In this document: positions 43,843 to 53,500 of the stretch, piece by piece
Layout: each line of letters opens with the position of its first letter
Position numbering within the stretch: the stretch's first letter is position 1
NCBI RefSeq assembly: GCF_016889805.1
Contig: NZ_CP069535.1
Coordinates: forward strand, 1,364,001-1,428,000
Source: Rhodanobacter sp. FDAARGOS 1247
Lineage (GTDB): Bacteria > Pseudomonadota > Gammaproteobacteria > Xanthomonadales > Rhodanobacteraceae
Reading direction: 5' to 3'
Length of the DNA: 64,000 nt
Program-made: the position numbers and the translations under genes
Notes under the pieces: generated by a model
Databases searched by the model: none
What the model saw: the letters and a program-made list of their open reading frames with translations, nothing else
What the model was told of the DNA's origin: nothing

Positions 43843-44430
43843 ATGAAACCTGCCCGTTTTTCCGGCCTTTCTGTTTCTGCCCGGCACCAGCACGGCGTGG
43901 CCCTGGTGGTGGCACTGCTGCTGCTGATCGTGATCACCCTGGTCGGCCTGGCCGCGGTGCGCGGCACGATCATGCAGCAGCGCATGGCGTCCAACCAGTT
44001 CGATCGGCAGATCGCCTTCCAGAGCGCGGAGGCAGCGATGCGTGCCGCGCAGGCATTGGTAGCTACCAATCCGGGCGACATTGCGCGCAACTGCCAGGCC
44101 GGTGGCGTGTATTGCCAGGGCAACCCGTTCGATGATCCGAACCTGGATCAGACCAAGATCATCACCGTCCCTTCGGGTACGGCCGCCGGCCAGTTCGCCA
44201 AGAGCAGCCTGGCGGTCAGCCAGCCGCAATACGTGATCGAGAACATGGGCAACTGGTACGACCCCAGTACCAGCACCGGGTACGGGCAGAGCGCCAATGC
44301 GCACAACTATGGCGCCCAGGGAACGTCCACCACCTCGGTGTACTACCGCGTGACCGCGCGCAGCGGCAATCCCGCGACGGTTGGTGATCGTGCCGTGGTG
44401 ACCTTGCAGTCCATGATCAAGCGGGGCTGA
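43843..44430 (+). CDS. pilX: Type IV minor pilin PilX
   Basis: A 195-residue protein with the PilX N-terminal region HQHGVALVVALLLLIVITLVGLAAVRGT followed by QQRMASNQFDRQIAFQSAEAAMRAAQ, the PilX signature. Glu +5 is lacking, as is usual for the GspK/PilX type. It precedes pilY1 by 67 bases. Confidence 0.92.
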   Translation: MKPARFSGLSVSARHQHGVALVVALLLLIVITLVGLAAVRGTIMQQRMASNQFDRQIAFQSAEAAMRAAQALVATNPGDIARNCQAGGVYCQGNPFDDPNLDQTKIITVPSGTAAGQFAKSSLAVSQPQYVIENMGNWYDPSTSTGYGQSANAHNYGAQGTSTTSVYYRVTARSGNPATVGDRAVVTLQSMIKRG

Positions 44431-44497
44431 CCTGCCGTTTCACCTTGACCCGGCGCATGGGCCTTTCCATGACGCATCCTTCGAGAGCGCTATCGTC

Positions 44498-47400
44498 ATG
44501 AACACATCCTTCCGTCCACGCAGCAAGTCCGCCGGCTTTTTCAGCCGCCTGCTGTATACCGGCCTGTCGATCTGGATGCTGGGTGCGGTGTATACGCCGG
44601 CCCTGGCGGCCGTCACCGTGGACCAGTCACCACTGATCATCCAGCGCTCGCTGCCACCGAACGTCACGCTGATGCTGGACGATTCGGGGTCGATGGATTG
44701 GGACTTCATGCCGGACTGGGATTATCTGGATACGAATCTCGATCCTCTGCGCAACGCGGCGAAGAACGGCGTCTATTACAACCCCGACATCACCTACGCA
44801 CCGCCTCTCAAGGCGGATGGTACGTCCTATCCGAATTCCCCAAGTCTGACTGGGGCCTACAAGGACGGTTTTCGCGATACCAGCACGACTGACGTGACGC
44901 AGTATGCCAGTCCGTCTGTGAGCAACAGCTATTTCAAGTATTACACGCAGTTCACCTTCACCAGTACCAGTACCTATACGACGAGCACGCTGGGCTGTGA
45001 TGACGGCGACTCTCTGCGGACTTCGACTCCCAATAAGGGAAAGTGCGAGCACTACAGCAGGAGGAATGGTTACAGCTACTACAACCCTTACTATGTCTGC
45101 AACCAAGGGGACAGCGGGCCGGATAGCAGCAACGTCTGCACGACCACGACCTATAGCTACAAGTACTACTTTACCTACACCACTGGTGCGAGCGATACGA
45201 AACATTATGTGGGTGCGTCGGGAGACTGTGCTGTGTTGCCCACGGCCAGCAAGGCCGTCTGCGATGATTCTGCGACGGTACAGCAGAATGTGGCCAATTG
45301 GTTCTCTTATTACCGCACTCGCATGCTGATGGCCAAGAGCGGCCTGATGAGCGCGTTCTCGACCATGGACACCACCTTCCGCGTCGGCTTTGGTTCCATC
45401 AATGGCAATAACAATGACGGCTTGCCGTCCGATTCTGCTACGTACAACTCCAGGGAAATCGCGCAGGTTGCTCCTTTCGGCAACGATTATTCCGCCAAAC
45501 AGAAGAACAAGTTCTGGAGCTGGTTGAACGACATCAGTCCGGGCAGCGGCACGCCCCTGCGCCTTTCGCTGGATGCCGTGGGCCAATACTACCAATCAGC
45601 CCAGCCCTGGAAGGGTATGGAGTCCGATCCCGACTATACGACTGCCGCTGCCAGTGCACAGCTTGCATGTCGTCAGTCGTATACCATTCTGACAACCGAC
45701 GGTTTCTGGAATGGTGGCACTCCGAGTGGCATTGGCGATACGGATGGAACTGATGGCCCTACCGTTACTGGTCCAAATGACCAGACCCTGACTTATGCGT
45801 CGGTATTGCCGTTTGCTGATGGAATCGGGACGACTGCGGTCGACACTCAGCCCGCTACCTGCGATGACTACAGGTACGTTCTGACACCACCCGATGGGAG
45901 CCACTCGAAGTACTACTGCTATCGTGCCAGCAGAGGCAGCGAGACAACCCCTGTATGTGGTAGCCGTGGTTACTCGCTCAGTAGCGACCGTGGTACCTGC
46001 AGCAAGACCACTACCACCGGCAAGCACTACGCCGACACACTTGCCGATGTGGCGATGAAATACTGGAAGGCCGATCTACAACCGGATATCTCCAACGAAG
46101 TGCCGACCAATGCCGAGGACAAGGCGTTCTGGCAACACATGGCGACCTTCACGCTGGGACTGGGTTTCTCGCCGGTGGACAGCAAAGATACTGACGGAAC
46201 CAGCGACGACACGGCTCTGGACATTCCGCGCATAGCTGCATGGGCCAATGGTGACGCCACCAAGGCCATCACTGACTTCTCATGGCCCCAGCCGTCCAGT
46301 GACAGCCTGAACAACATCGCCGACCTGGCTCACGCGGCGGTCAACGGCCACGGCGGTTTCTACTCGGCCAAGAGCCCGGAAGAATTTGCCAACGGCCTGA
46401 AGGACGCGCTGAAGCGTGCCTCGGAGCGCGTGGGCACCGGCGCCAGCCTGGCGGCGAATTCCACCCAGTTGCAGACCGGTACGGTCGCCTACCAGGCCAA
46501 CTACTGGACGGCCAAATGGAAGGGTGACCTGAAGGCGCTGGCGGTGAGCTCGGACGGCACCATCGCGGGTACGCCGGACTGGAACGCCGCCACCAAGTTG
46601 CCGGCAACTTCCAGCCGGAACATCAAGACCTACAACCCGACCGCGGCCGCAGGTAGCCAGTTCGTGGCTTTCGAGGTCGCCTCGGATGGCACGCTGCCTG
46701 CGCTTTCCACGGCGCAGAACACCGCGCTGAGCGCGGTGGCTGGTACGGCGACCAACGAGAGCAACCTGATCAACTATCTGCGAGGCGACTCGGCGAACGA
46801 GCAGACCAACGGCGGCAGCTACCGCAACCGGGACAGCGCCATCGGCGACATCGTCAATTCGCAGCCGGTCTACGTGGGTGCCCCCAATCCCAACCAGTTC
46901 TACACGGAGTCATTTACCGGTTCGAACGTGTTCTCGACCTATGCGAGCAACAACGCCAGCCGCGCGGGCGCAATCTATGTGGCGTCGAATGACGGCATGC
47001 TGCATTCATTCAATGCGAGCACGGGCGCGGAGAATTTCGCCTACCTGCCCGGCGCGGTGATCACTTCCGGCGTCAGCGCCTTGGCCAGCGTCGATTACGG
47101 TGGTTCGGTGGCGCATGGCTTCTTCAACGATGGCGAGTTGACCGTAGGCGATGCCTATATCGGCAGCACGCCGGGCTGGAAGACCGTGCTGGTGGGTACC
47201 ACCGGTCGCGGCGTGGCCAAGACGGTCTATGCGCTGGATGTCACCGACCCGGCCGACGTGAAGTTCCTGTGGGAGCGTTCGGCAGCCGATGGCAAGACCG
47301 ACAGCAACTACATTGGCCAGATGACCGGCAAGCCGGTGATCGCGCAGAGCGCCAACGGCACTTGGGCGGTATTGATCGGCAACGGCTACAACAGTGCTGC

Positions 47401-48364
47401 GGGAAAATCGGCGCTGCTGCAGTTCGATCTGGCTGACGGCACCTTGCACGTGCACGCCACCACCGATACCAGTGGCCTCGCCGCTCCGGCTGTATGGATG
47501 GATCCCTCCGGCAATGGCGTCAGCACGGTGGCCTACGCGGGCGACGCCAACGGCAACCTGTGGTCGTTCGCGATCAATACCAGCGCCGGCACCAGCAGCA
47601 CCGCCACGCCTACCAGCGCTGGCGTCAAGCTGTTCACCGCGGTGGATGACGATGGCAATGCCCAGCCGATCACCGGCGGCATGCTGGCAGGCAAGGACCC
47701 GGCCACCGGCAACACCTGGGTGTTCTTCGGCACGGGTCGATACCTGACCACGACTGACCTGGCCGATACCAGTACGCAGAGCTGGTACGGACTGATCGTA
47801 CAGTCGGGCACCGACGGTCTGGCGGTCACCTCCGACATGACCCGTGCGGACGATCTGGCGAAGCGCAGCATCACCGCCGAGGTCGATGATGGGCGCACCG
47901 AGACGACACTTGCCCAGGCTACGGCCGCCGGCACGTCGATCGAAGGGAAGTCTGGCTGGTACATGGACCTGACTTCGCCGGTCAACGGCGCCGAGGGCGA
48001 ACGCATGGTCACGCCCAACCAGTTCCAGGGCAACCTGTTGCTGGGTACCACGCGCATCCCGAAGGCCAGCGATCCCTGCAACCCGTCCGGCCAGGGCTGG
48101 ATCATGTCGATCGATCCTTTCACCGGCACCAATCCGGATGGTCCGTTCTTCGATGCCAATAACGACGGCAAGGTGGATTCGTCCGACTCGATCAACGGCA
48201 CGCCAGTGGCGGGCATCGGCTACAGTTCGCTGCCGAACAACCCGATCTTTGTCGGCAGCACCATGTTGGTCAGTTTCGACAACGGCACCACCAGCAGCAA
48301 GAAGACGTCGAGCTCGACCGGACAAATCCAGCGCGTCTCCTGGCGAGAGCTGATCGCCCAGTAA
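44498..48364 (+). CDS. pilY1: Type IV pilus tip adhesin/assembly protein PilY1
   Basis: A 1288-residue secreted pilus-tip protein. It has a signal region (FFSRLLYTGLSIWMLGAVYTPALA), a von Willebrand-type MIDAS DDSGSMD at residues 61-67, two Ser/Thr/Tyr-rich inserts with cysteines (about 130-250 and 400-505), a conserved LRGDS (RGD at 762-764), a C-terminal beta-propeller (YVASNDGMLHSF ... YLPGAVI) and a calcium loop DANNDGKVDSSD near 1218-1229. Such domains regulate pilus extension and host or surface adhesion. The inserts read as lower in GC than the flanks and are probably the variable part. Confidence 0.95.
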   Translation: MNTSFRPRSKSAGFFSRLLYTGLSIWMLGAVYTPALAAVTVDQSPLIIQRSLPPNVTLMLDDSGSMDWDFMPDWDYLDTNLDPLRNAAKNGVYYNPDITYAPPLKADGTSYPNSPSLTGAYKDGFRDTSTTDVTQYASPSVSNSYFKYYTQFTFTSTSTYTTSTLGCDDGDSLRTSTPNKGKCEHYSRRNGYSYYNPYYVCNQGDSGPDSSNVCTTTTYSYKYYFTYTTGASDTKHYVGASGDCAVLPTASKAVCDDSATVQQNVANWFSYYRTRMLMAKSGLMSAFSTMDTTFRVGFGSINGNNNDGLPSDSATYNSREIAQVAPFGNDYSAKQKNKFWSWLNDISPGSGTPLRLSLDAVGQYYQSAQPWKGMESDPDYTTAAASAQLACRQSYTILTTDGFWNGGTPSGIGDTDGTDGPTVTGPNDQTLTYASVLPFADGIGTTAVDTQPATCDDYRYVLTPPDGSHSKYYCYRASRGSETTPVCGSRGYSLSSDRGTCSKTTTTGKHYADTLADVAMKYWKADLQPDISNEVPTNAEDKAFWQHMATFTLGLGFSPVDSKDTDGTSDDTALDIPRIAAWANGDATKAITDFSWPQPSSDSLNNIADLAHAAVNGHGGFYSAKSPEEFANGLKDALKRASERVGTGASLAANSTQLQTGTVAYQANYWTAKWKGDLKALAVSSDGTIAGTPDWNAATKLPATSSRNIKTYNPTAAAGSQFVAFEVASDGTLPALSTAQNTALSAVAGTATNESNLINYLRGDSANEQTNGGSYRNRDSAIGDIVNSQPVYVGAPNPNQFYTESFTGSNVFSTYASNNASRAGAIYVASNDGMLHSFNASTGAENFAYLPGAVITSGVSALASVDYGGSVAHGFFNDGELTVGDAYIGSTPGWKTVLVGTTGRGVAKTVYALDVTDPADVKFLWERSAADGKTDSNYIGQMTGKPVIAQSANGTWAVLIGNGYNSAAGKSALLQFDLADGTLHVHATTDTSGLAAPAVWMDPSGNGVSTVAYAGDANGNLWSFAINTSAGTSSTATPTSAGVKLFTAVDDDGNAQPITGGMLAGKDPATGNTWVFFGTGRYLTTTDLADTSTQSWYGLIVQSGTDGLAVTSDMTRADDLAKRSITAEVDDGRTETTLAQATAAGTSIEGKSGWYMDLTSPVNGAEGERMVTPNQFQGNLLLGTTRIPKASDPCNPSGQGWIMSIDPFTGTNPDGPFFDANNDGKVDSSDSINGTPVAGIGYSSLPNNPIFVGSTMLVSFDNGTTSSKKTSSSTGQIQRVSWRELIAQ

Positions 48365-48372
48365 AGGACTGA

Positions 48373-48888
48373 ATGATGAAATCGCTCTCGAATCAAGGCA
48401 GTTGTTTCTCGAACCTCGGGTCGCCGACGACCCGGGGTCACGGTGGATCGCGTCGCATTGGCGGCTTCACCCTGATGGAGCTGATGATCACGGTGGTGAT
48501 CATCGCGATCCTCGCGGCGATCGCGTGGCCGATCTACAGCAAGTACGTGGTCAAGACCAGGCGGGTGGCTGCGGAGGGTTGCCTGTCGGAGTACGCGAAC
48601 TACATGGAGCGGTATTACACCACCCACCTGCGCTACAACAACGATGGTGCTACGCCCCCGGTTGCCAACACCAAGGATCTGGCCAGTCTGAGTTGTGCCG
48701 GCAATTCGCAGACCGGTCGCTTCTATACCTACGACCTGCCGGCGACATCACTGACTGTGTCTGCTTACGTACTGACGGCTACGCCGCAGGGCGTGCAGGC
48801 CACAGGCGACACGAAATGCGGCAAGCTGTCGCTGGATCAGACCGGTGCGCGCAGTGCCGACGGCACCGACCCGGGCTCATGCTGGTGA
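48373..48888 (+). CDS. pilE: Type IV pilin-like protein PilE
   Basis: A 171-residue minor pilin with IGG|FTLMELMITVVIIAILAAIAWPIYSKYV and a C-terminal domain with four cysteines, ending CGKLSLDQTGA...GSCW as in PilE proteins of this operon. The unprocessed leader of about 30 residues is long, and a second ATG lies three bases downstream of the first. Last gene of the operon; a terminator follows. Confidence 0.9.
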   Translation: MMKSLSNQGSCFSNLGSPTTRGHGGSRRIGGFTLMELMITVVIIAILAAIAWPIYSKYVVKTRRVAAEGCLSEYANYMERYYTTHLRYNNDGATPPVANTKDLASLSCAGNSQTGRFYTYDLPATSLTVSAYVLTATPQGVQATGDTKCGKLSLDQTGARSADGTDPGSCW

Positions 48889-48945
48889 CGAGGAACGCGA
48901 CGCGCGCATGACGGTGCGTTGCACGGTTAGATAGCGCTTCGACCA

Positions 48946-48983
48946 CCGGCCTTCCGCTGCAACAGCGGAGGGCCGGTTTCTTT
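48946..48983 (+). terminator. Terminator of the minor pilin operon
   Basis: Stem CCGGCCTTCCGCTG/AGCGGAGGGCCGG (one mismatch) followed by TTTCTTT, 57 bases after the pilE stop. Confidence 0.85.
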
Positions 48984-49168
48984 ATGGGCTGTCGCCAGCC
49001 GCTTTCCTCGAGCTGCCAAGCCGGACACGAACCGTCGCGATGCGGAGGCGGTGGACGGTGGTCCGCCCTGCGGGGTGTCGTGGGTTTGCGTGAATCCGGC
49101 ATTGTTCGCCATGCGAGCGCGGCGGGATGTGTTGCGCTGGCGCCGTGGCAATGCTTTGATCGACGGTC

Positions 49169-50446
49169 ATGAGCCAGACTGATACCCATCGCGCCATCGA
49201 TACCGTGTGGCGAAGCGAATCCGCGCGGTTGATCGCGGGGCTGACCCGCATGTTGCGTGACGTGGGGCTGGCCGAGGAGCTGGCGCAGGATGCCCTGGTG
49301 ACGGCGCTGGAGCAGTGGCCGCGCAGCGGTGTGCCGGAAAACCCCGGCGCCTGGCTGATGACCACGGCCAAACACCGCGCGATCGACCGACTGCGTCGCA
49401 GCAAGCTGCTGGAGCGCAAGCATGCGCAGCTGGTGCATGAGCTGGAGCATGAGCAGGAGCACGCCCACGCGGCGGCGGAGGCGGCGCTGGATGATCCGTT
49501 CGGCGACGACCTGCTGCGGCTGATCTTCGTCGCCTGCCATCCGCTGCTGTCGATGGAGGCCCGCGTGGCGCTGACCCTGCGCCTGCTCGGCGGCCTCAGC
49601 ACCGAGGAAATCGCGCGCGCCTTCCTGATTCCCGAGCCCACCATCGCGCAGCGCATCGTGCGGGCCAAGCGCAGCCTGGCCAAGGCCGAGGTGGCCTACG
49701 AGGTACCAAGGGGCGACGAGCTGCACGAACGCCTTTCCGCCGTGCTCGGGGTGATCTACCTGATCTTCAACGAAGGCTATTCGGCCACTACCGGCGATGA
49801 CTGGATGCGACCTGCGTTGTGCGATGACGCGCTGCGGCTGGGGCGCGTGCTGACCGGTCTGATGCCGCGCGAAGCCGAGGTGCACGGGTTGCTCGCACTG
49901 ATGGAAATCCAGGCCTCGCGTTCCGCCGCCCGCGTGGATGCGCAGGGCGAACCGATCCTGCTGCTGGAACAGGACCGCAACCTGTGGGATCACCTGCGTA
50001 TCCGCCGGGGACTGGCTGCGCTGGAGCAGGCGGGCAGGCTGGGTGGCGCCGAGGGTCCGTATGCGCTGCAGGCGGCGATTGCCGCGTGTCACGCGCGCGC
50101 CTCGACCAGCGAGCAGACGGACTGGGATGGCATCGCCGGCCTGTACGCGACGCTGGCCGAAGTGGCGCCTTCGCCCATCGTCGAGCTCAACCGGGCGGTG
50201 GCGGTGGGCATGGCGGCGGGCGCCGCCGCCGGGTTGGCGCTGGCGGATGGGCTGGTCGACGAGCCGAGCCTGCAGAAGTACCACCTGCTGCAGGCCGTGC
50301 GCGGCGACCTGCTCGAACGGCTCGGCCGTCGTGGCGAGGCGAAGGAGGCGTTCGAACAGGCGGCCGCGCTGACCATGAACCGGCGCGAACGCGAGTTGAT
50401 GCTCGGTCGCGCCCGCCTCTGCGCAGGCGACCCGCCACCGGCGTGA
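49169..50446 (+). CDS. ECF RNA polymerase sigma factor, ECF42-type with C-terminal extension
   Basis: A 425-residue sigma factor. Region 2 (LAEELAQDALVTALEQWP ... WLMTTAKHRAIDRLRR) and region 4 (TLRLLGGLSTEEIARAFLI ... RIVRAKRSL) are followed by a helical extension of about 230 residues (YLIFNEGYSAT, LLEQDRNLWD, LNRAVAVGMA), the TPR-like tail of the ECF42 group. That group is normally encoded beside a small DGPF/YCII-like protein; none is adjacent here. No anti-sigma factor is visible. The upstream gap (48984-49168) shows no promoter I can name. Confidence 0.9.
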   Translation: MSQTDTHRAIDTVWRSESARLIAGLTRMLRDVGLAEELAQDALVTALEQWPRSGVPENPGAWLMTTAKHRAIDRLRRSKLLERKHAQLVHELEHEQEHAHAAAEAALDDPFGDDLLRLIFVACHPLLSMEARVALTLRLLGGLSTEEIARAFLIPEPTIAQRIVRAKRSLAKAEVAYEVPRGDELHERLSAVLGVIYLIFNEGYSATTGDDWMRPALCDDALRLGRVLTGLMPREAEVHGLLALMEIQASRSAARVDAQGEPILLLEQDRNLWDHLRIRRGLAALEQAGRLGGAEGPYALQAAIAACHARASTSEQTDWDGIAGLYATLAEVAPSPIVELNRAVAVGMAAGAAAGLALADGLVDEPSLQKYHLLQAVRGDLLERLGRRGEAKEAFEQAAALTMNRRERELMLGRARLCAGDPPPA

Positions 50447-50567
50447 GCCGGCGACACCGCCCATCCTGCCGCGCGCCTGCACGCCGTGATGGATTCCTGC
50501 CGGCGGCCGTGCTGAAGTAGGCCGGAAGGGGAGTCCTCGTCCACGCGTACGGGACACTGGCGGACGA

Positions 50568-53500
50568 ATGAACAATCAGGAACAGGCCCGCGCCGAACTC
50601 AGGGAACGCTTCTACCGGAGCGTGGCGGAAACCCTCGCGCTGTTGCATGCCAAGCCCGATCGCGATCGCGAAGGAGTCATGCAGACCATCGCCGGCATCC
50701 TGGCGTCGACCATGGATCTGCCGCTGGTCTGGATTGGCCGGCGCGAGTCGGCCAGCGATGCGGTCCAGGTGCTGACCGCGGCCGGCCCGGCGGCGGCTTA
50801 CGCGACGGCGCTCAAGCTCAGCGCGGATGCCTCCCACCCTGGTGGCCGTGGCCCGGTGGGCATCGTGTTGCGGCAGGAGCAGGCTCGCGCCACCTCGGTC
50901 GATGCGCCGGAGTTCCGGCCGTGGCGCGAGGCGGCACAACCCTGGGGTTTCGGCTCCTGCATCGCGGCTGCGGCGAGGACGCGCGATCATGGCCAACTGG
51001 TGCTGGTGGCCTATTCCGGTGACGGTGGCCCGAGCCTGAGCGCGGAACTGCTCGACTGGGAGCAACGGCTGGTCGATGAACTGGCCCGCTTCTGGGACCA
51101 TCACATGCTGCTCCAGCGCAGCCTGCGGATGAGCCGCTACCGCGATGCGCAGCGCACGATCCAGCGCGCGCTGCTGGAACAGCCCGATCCCGAGGCGGTC
51201 TACCGCACGCTGGCGCAGGCACTGGCCGGGATCGCCGGCGCGGCCGCGGTCGACGTGTTCGCCGCCGATGGCGAGGACGGCCTGTTGCGCCGGGTGGCCC
51301 TGGTCGGCCCGCTCGCCGAGGTCATGCTGGCCTTGCCGCTGCCGCCGCTGCGCATGGACGCCGGCGCGGTGCCGGCACCCACGCTGGCCTTCATGCAGGG
51401 CGCGCCGGTGATCCGGCGGCTGGGCGCGTCGCCGGCCGATGCCGATGTCTGCGGCGACTTGCCCGCGCACGCAGGGGCGCTGGGTTGCTGGCCGCTGTTT
51501 TCCGCGCCGAACGACACTGCCGCGATGCGGGTGCCGGCCGGCGTATTTGCCGTGGCCACCGTCGAGCCGGATGCGTTCGACGACGAGATGTGCCGCCTGC
51601 TGGACGAGATCGCCGACGCCGCCGGGCTGGCCCTGAAGCAGCATGCCCAGCGCGACGCCCTGCTGCAGGAGCAGCAGCGGCAGACCTACCTGGCCCTGCA
51701 TGACGACCTCACCGGGCTGCCCAACCGGCGCGCGCTGGATCAATACCTCGACAAGGTGCTGGCGCAGGCGCGCCGGCACTCCCGCCAGGTCGCCGTGGGC
51801 CTGCTCGACCTGGACGACCTGAAGCCGATCAACGATCTTTGCGGCCACGCGGTGGGCGATCGCATCCTGATCGAGGTGGCGAGCCGTTTTCAGCAGGTGT
51901 TGCGCGCCAACGATTACGTGGCGCGCCTGGGCGGCGACGAGTTCGTGCTGGTGTTCGGCGATCTGGAGGACGAGTCCGACCTGGACGAGCTGCTCGGGCG
52001 CGTCGACGCTGTACTGCGCCGGGCGATACGTATCGACGATGCGGTGTTTTCGGTCGCTGCCAGCCTGGGCATCGCGATGTATTCCAGCCAGACGATCGCC
52101 ACCGGCGAACAATTGCTGCGGCGCGCCGACCAGGCGATGTACCAGGTCAAGGCGCGCAAGCGCAGCCGTTCGCGCTGGTGGGGCATGGCCTTGCCCGAAG
52201 GCCAGCGGGATCACACGGTCGAGCTCGACGTGGTCGCCACCCCTTATGGCGATCATGCCGGCGACCTGCTGCAGGCCTGCCGGGAAATCTGGGAGCGCCA
52301 GCTGCCGGCGGTGGTGGAGCAGTTCCACGCCGGGTTGCGCCTGCACGAAGGCATTGCCCGGCTGCTCGACGTGCTGCCGGCGGCCGACCTGGAAACCTTG
52401 AAGCTCCGCATCCTGCAGCACCTGCAGTTCCTGTTGCGGCCGGACCTGGATGTGGACACCCATCGCAAGCGGGCCAGCCGGACCGGCCTGTTCCACGCCG
52501 GTTGCGGACTGGAGGAGGTGTGGTTGCTGGAGGCGATCGAGCAGTTGCGCGACATCCTGGCGATGCAGCTGGGCGGCAGCGGCCCGAACGATCGCCGCGC
52601 ACTGGCGATCCTGTTGCAGCGTCTTGGCATGGAGCGCCAATGGCAGCTGGAGAGCATGCGCGAGCTGCAGCGTCGCCGGGTCGCCCTGCTGGCCCGGGTG
52701 AATGCGCTGGCGTGGTCGGCCGAAGGCTATCTCGAACTGATCCAGGGCGTGGTCGATGCGCTGGTGTCGCATCGGGAAATCGCCGCCTGCGCGGTGGGCC
52801 GCCCCGACGCGTCGGGCGAGTTGACTTACGAGGCGGTGGCCGGTGTCGCCTTCGCCGAATACCTGCATGCACTGGGCACCGGCAAGGCCATGCCGATTCG
52901 GGTGCAGGCCGGCAGCCCGGACGGCGAGGGGCCGAGCGGGCGGGCCTGGCGCAGCGCGACCATCCAGCGCTGCACGCACTATGGCAGCGATCCGTCGATG
53001 CTCGGCTGGCGCGACATCGCGCTGAGCCTGGGCGTGGTTTCCAACGTGGCGATTCCGCTGTCGCCGGTGCCGGCGACGCCGGCCGTGCTGCTTACCCTGT
53101 ACAGCCCGTATGCCGGCGGTTTCCAGGGCGAGGATCAACAAGCCTTCGTCGGCCAGATCAAGAGCGTGCTCGATCTTGCGCTGGCCCGCCTGGCGCCGCC
53201 GCGGCAGGGCACCGAGCTGCTGCCGTTCTTCGTGCGCGAGCGCTGGCGTGCGCTGGTCGCGACCGACGCGCTGCAGATGCACTACCAGCCGCTGATCCGC
53301 CTGGCCGACGGCTCGGTCGGCGAGTTCGAGGCGCTGGCGCGCCTGCGCGACGACGACGGCGAGCTGCTGTCGCCGGCGCGCTTTCTTCCCGCGCTGGGCG
53401 CCGACGATCTGCTGGCGCTGTTCGGCCAGGGCGTGCGGCAGGCGCTGGCCTGCCGCGAGGCGCTGCTGCAGGCCGGCCACCCGCTGGACATGTCGGTGAA

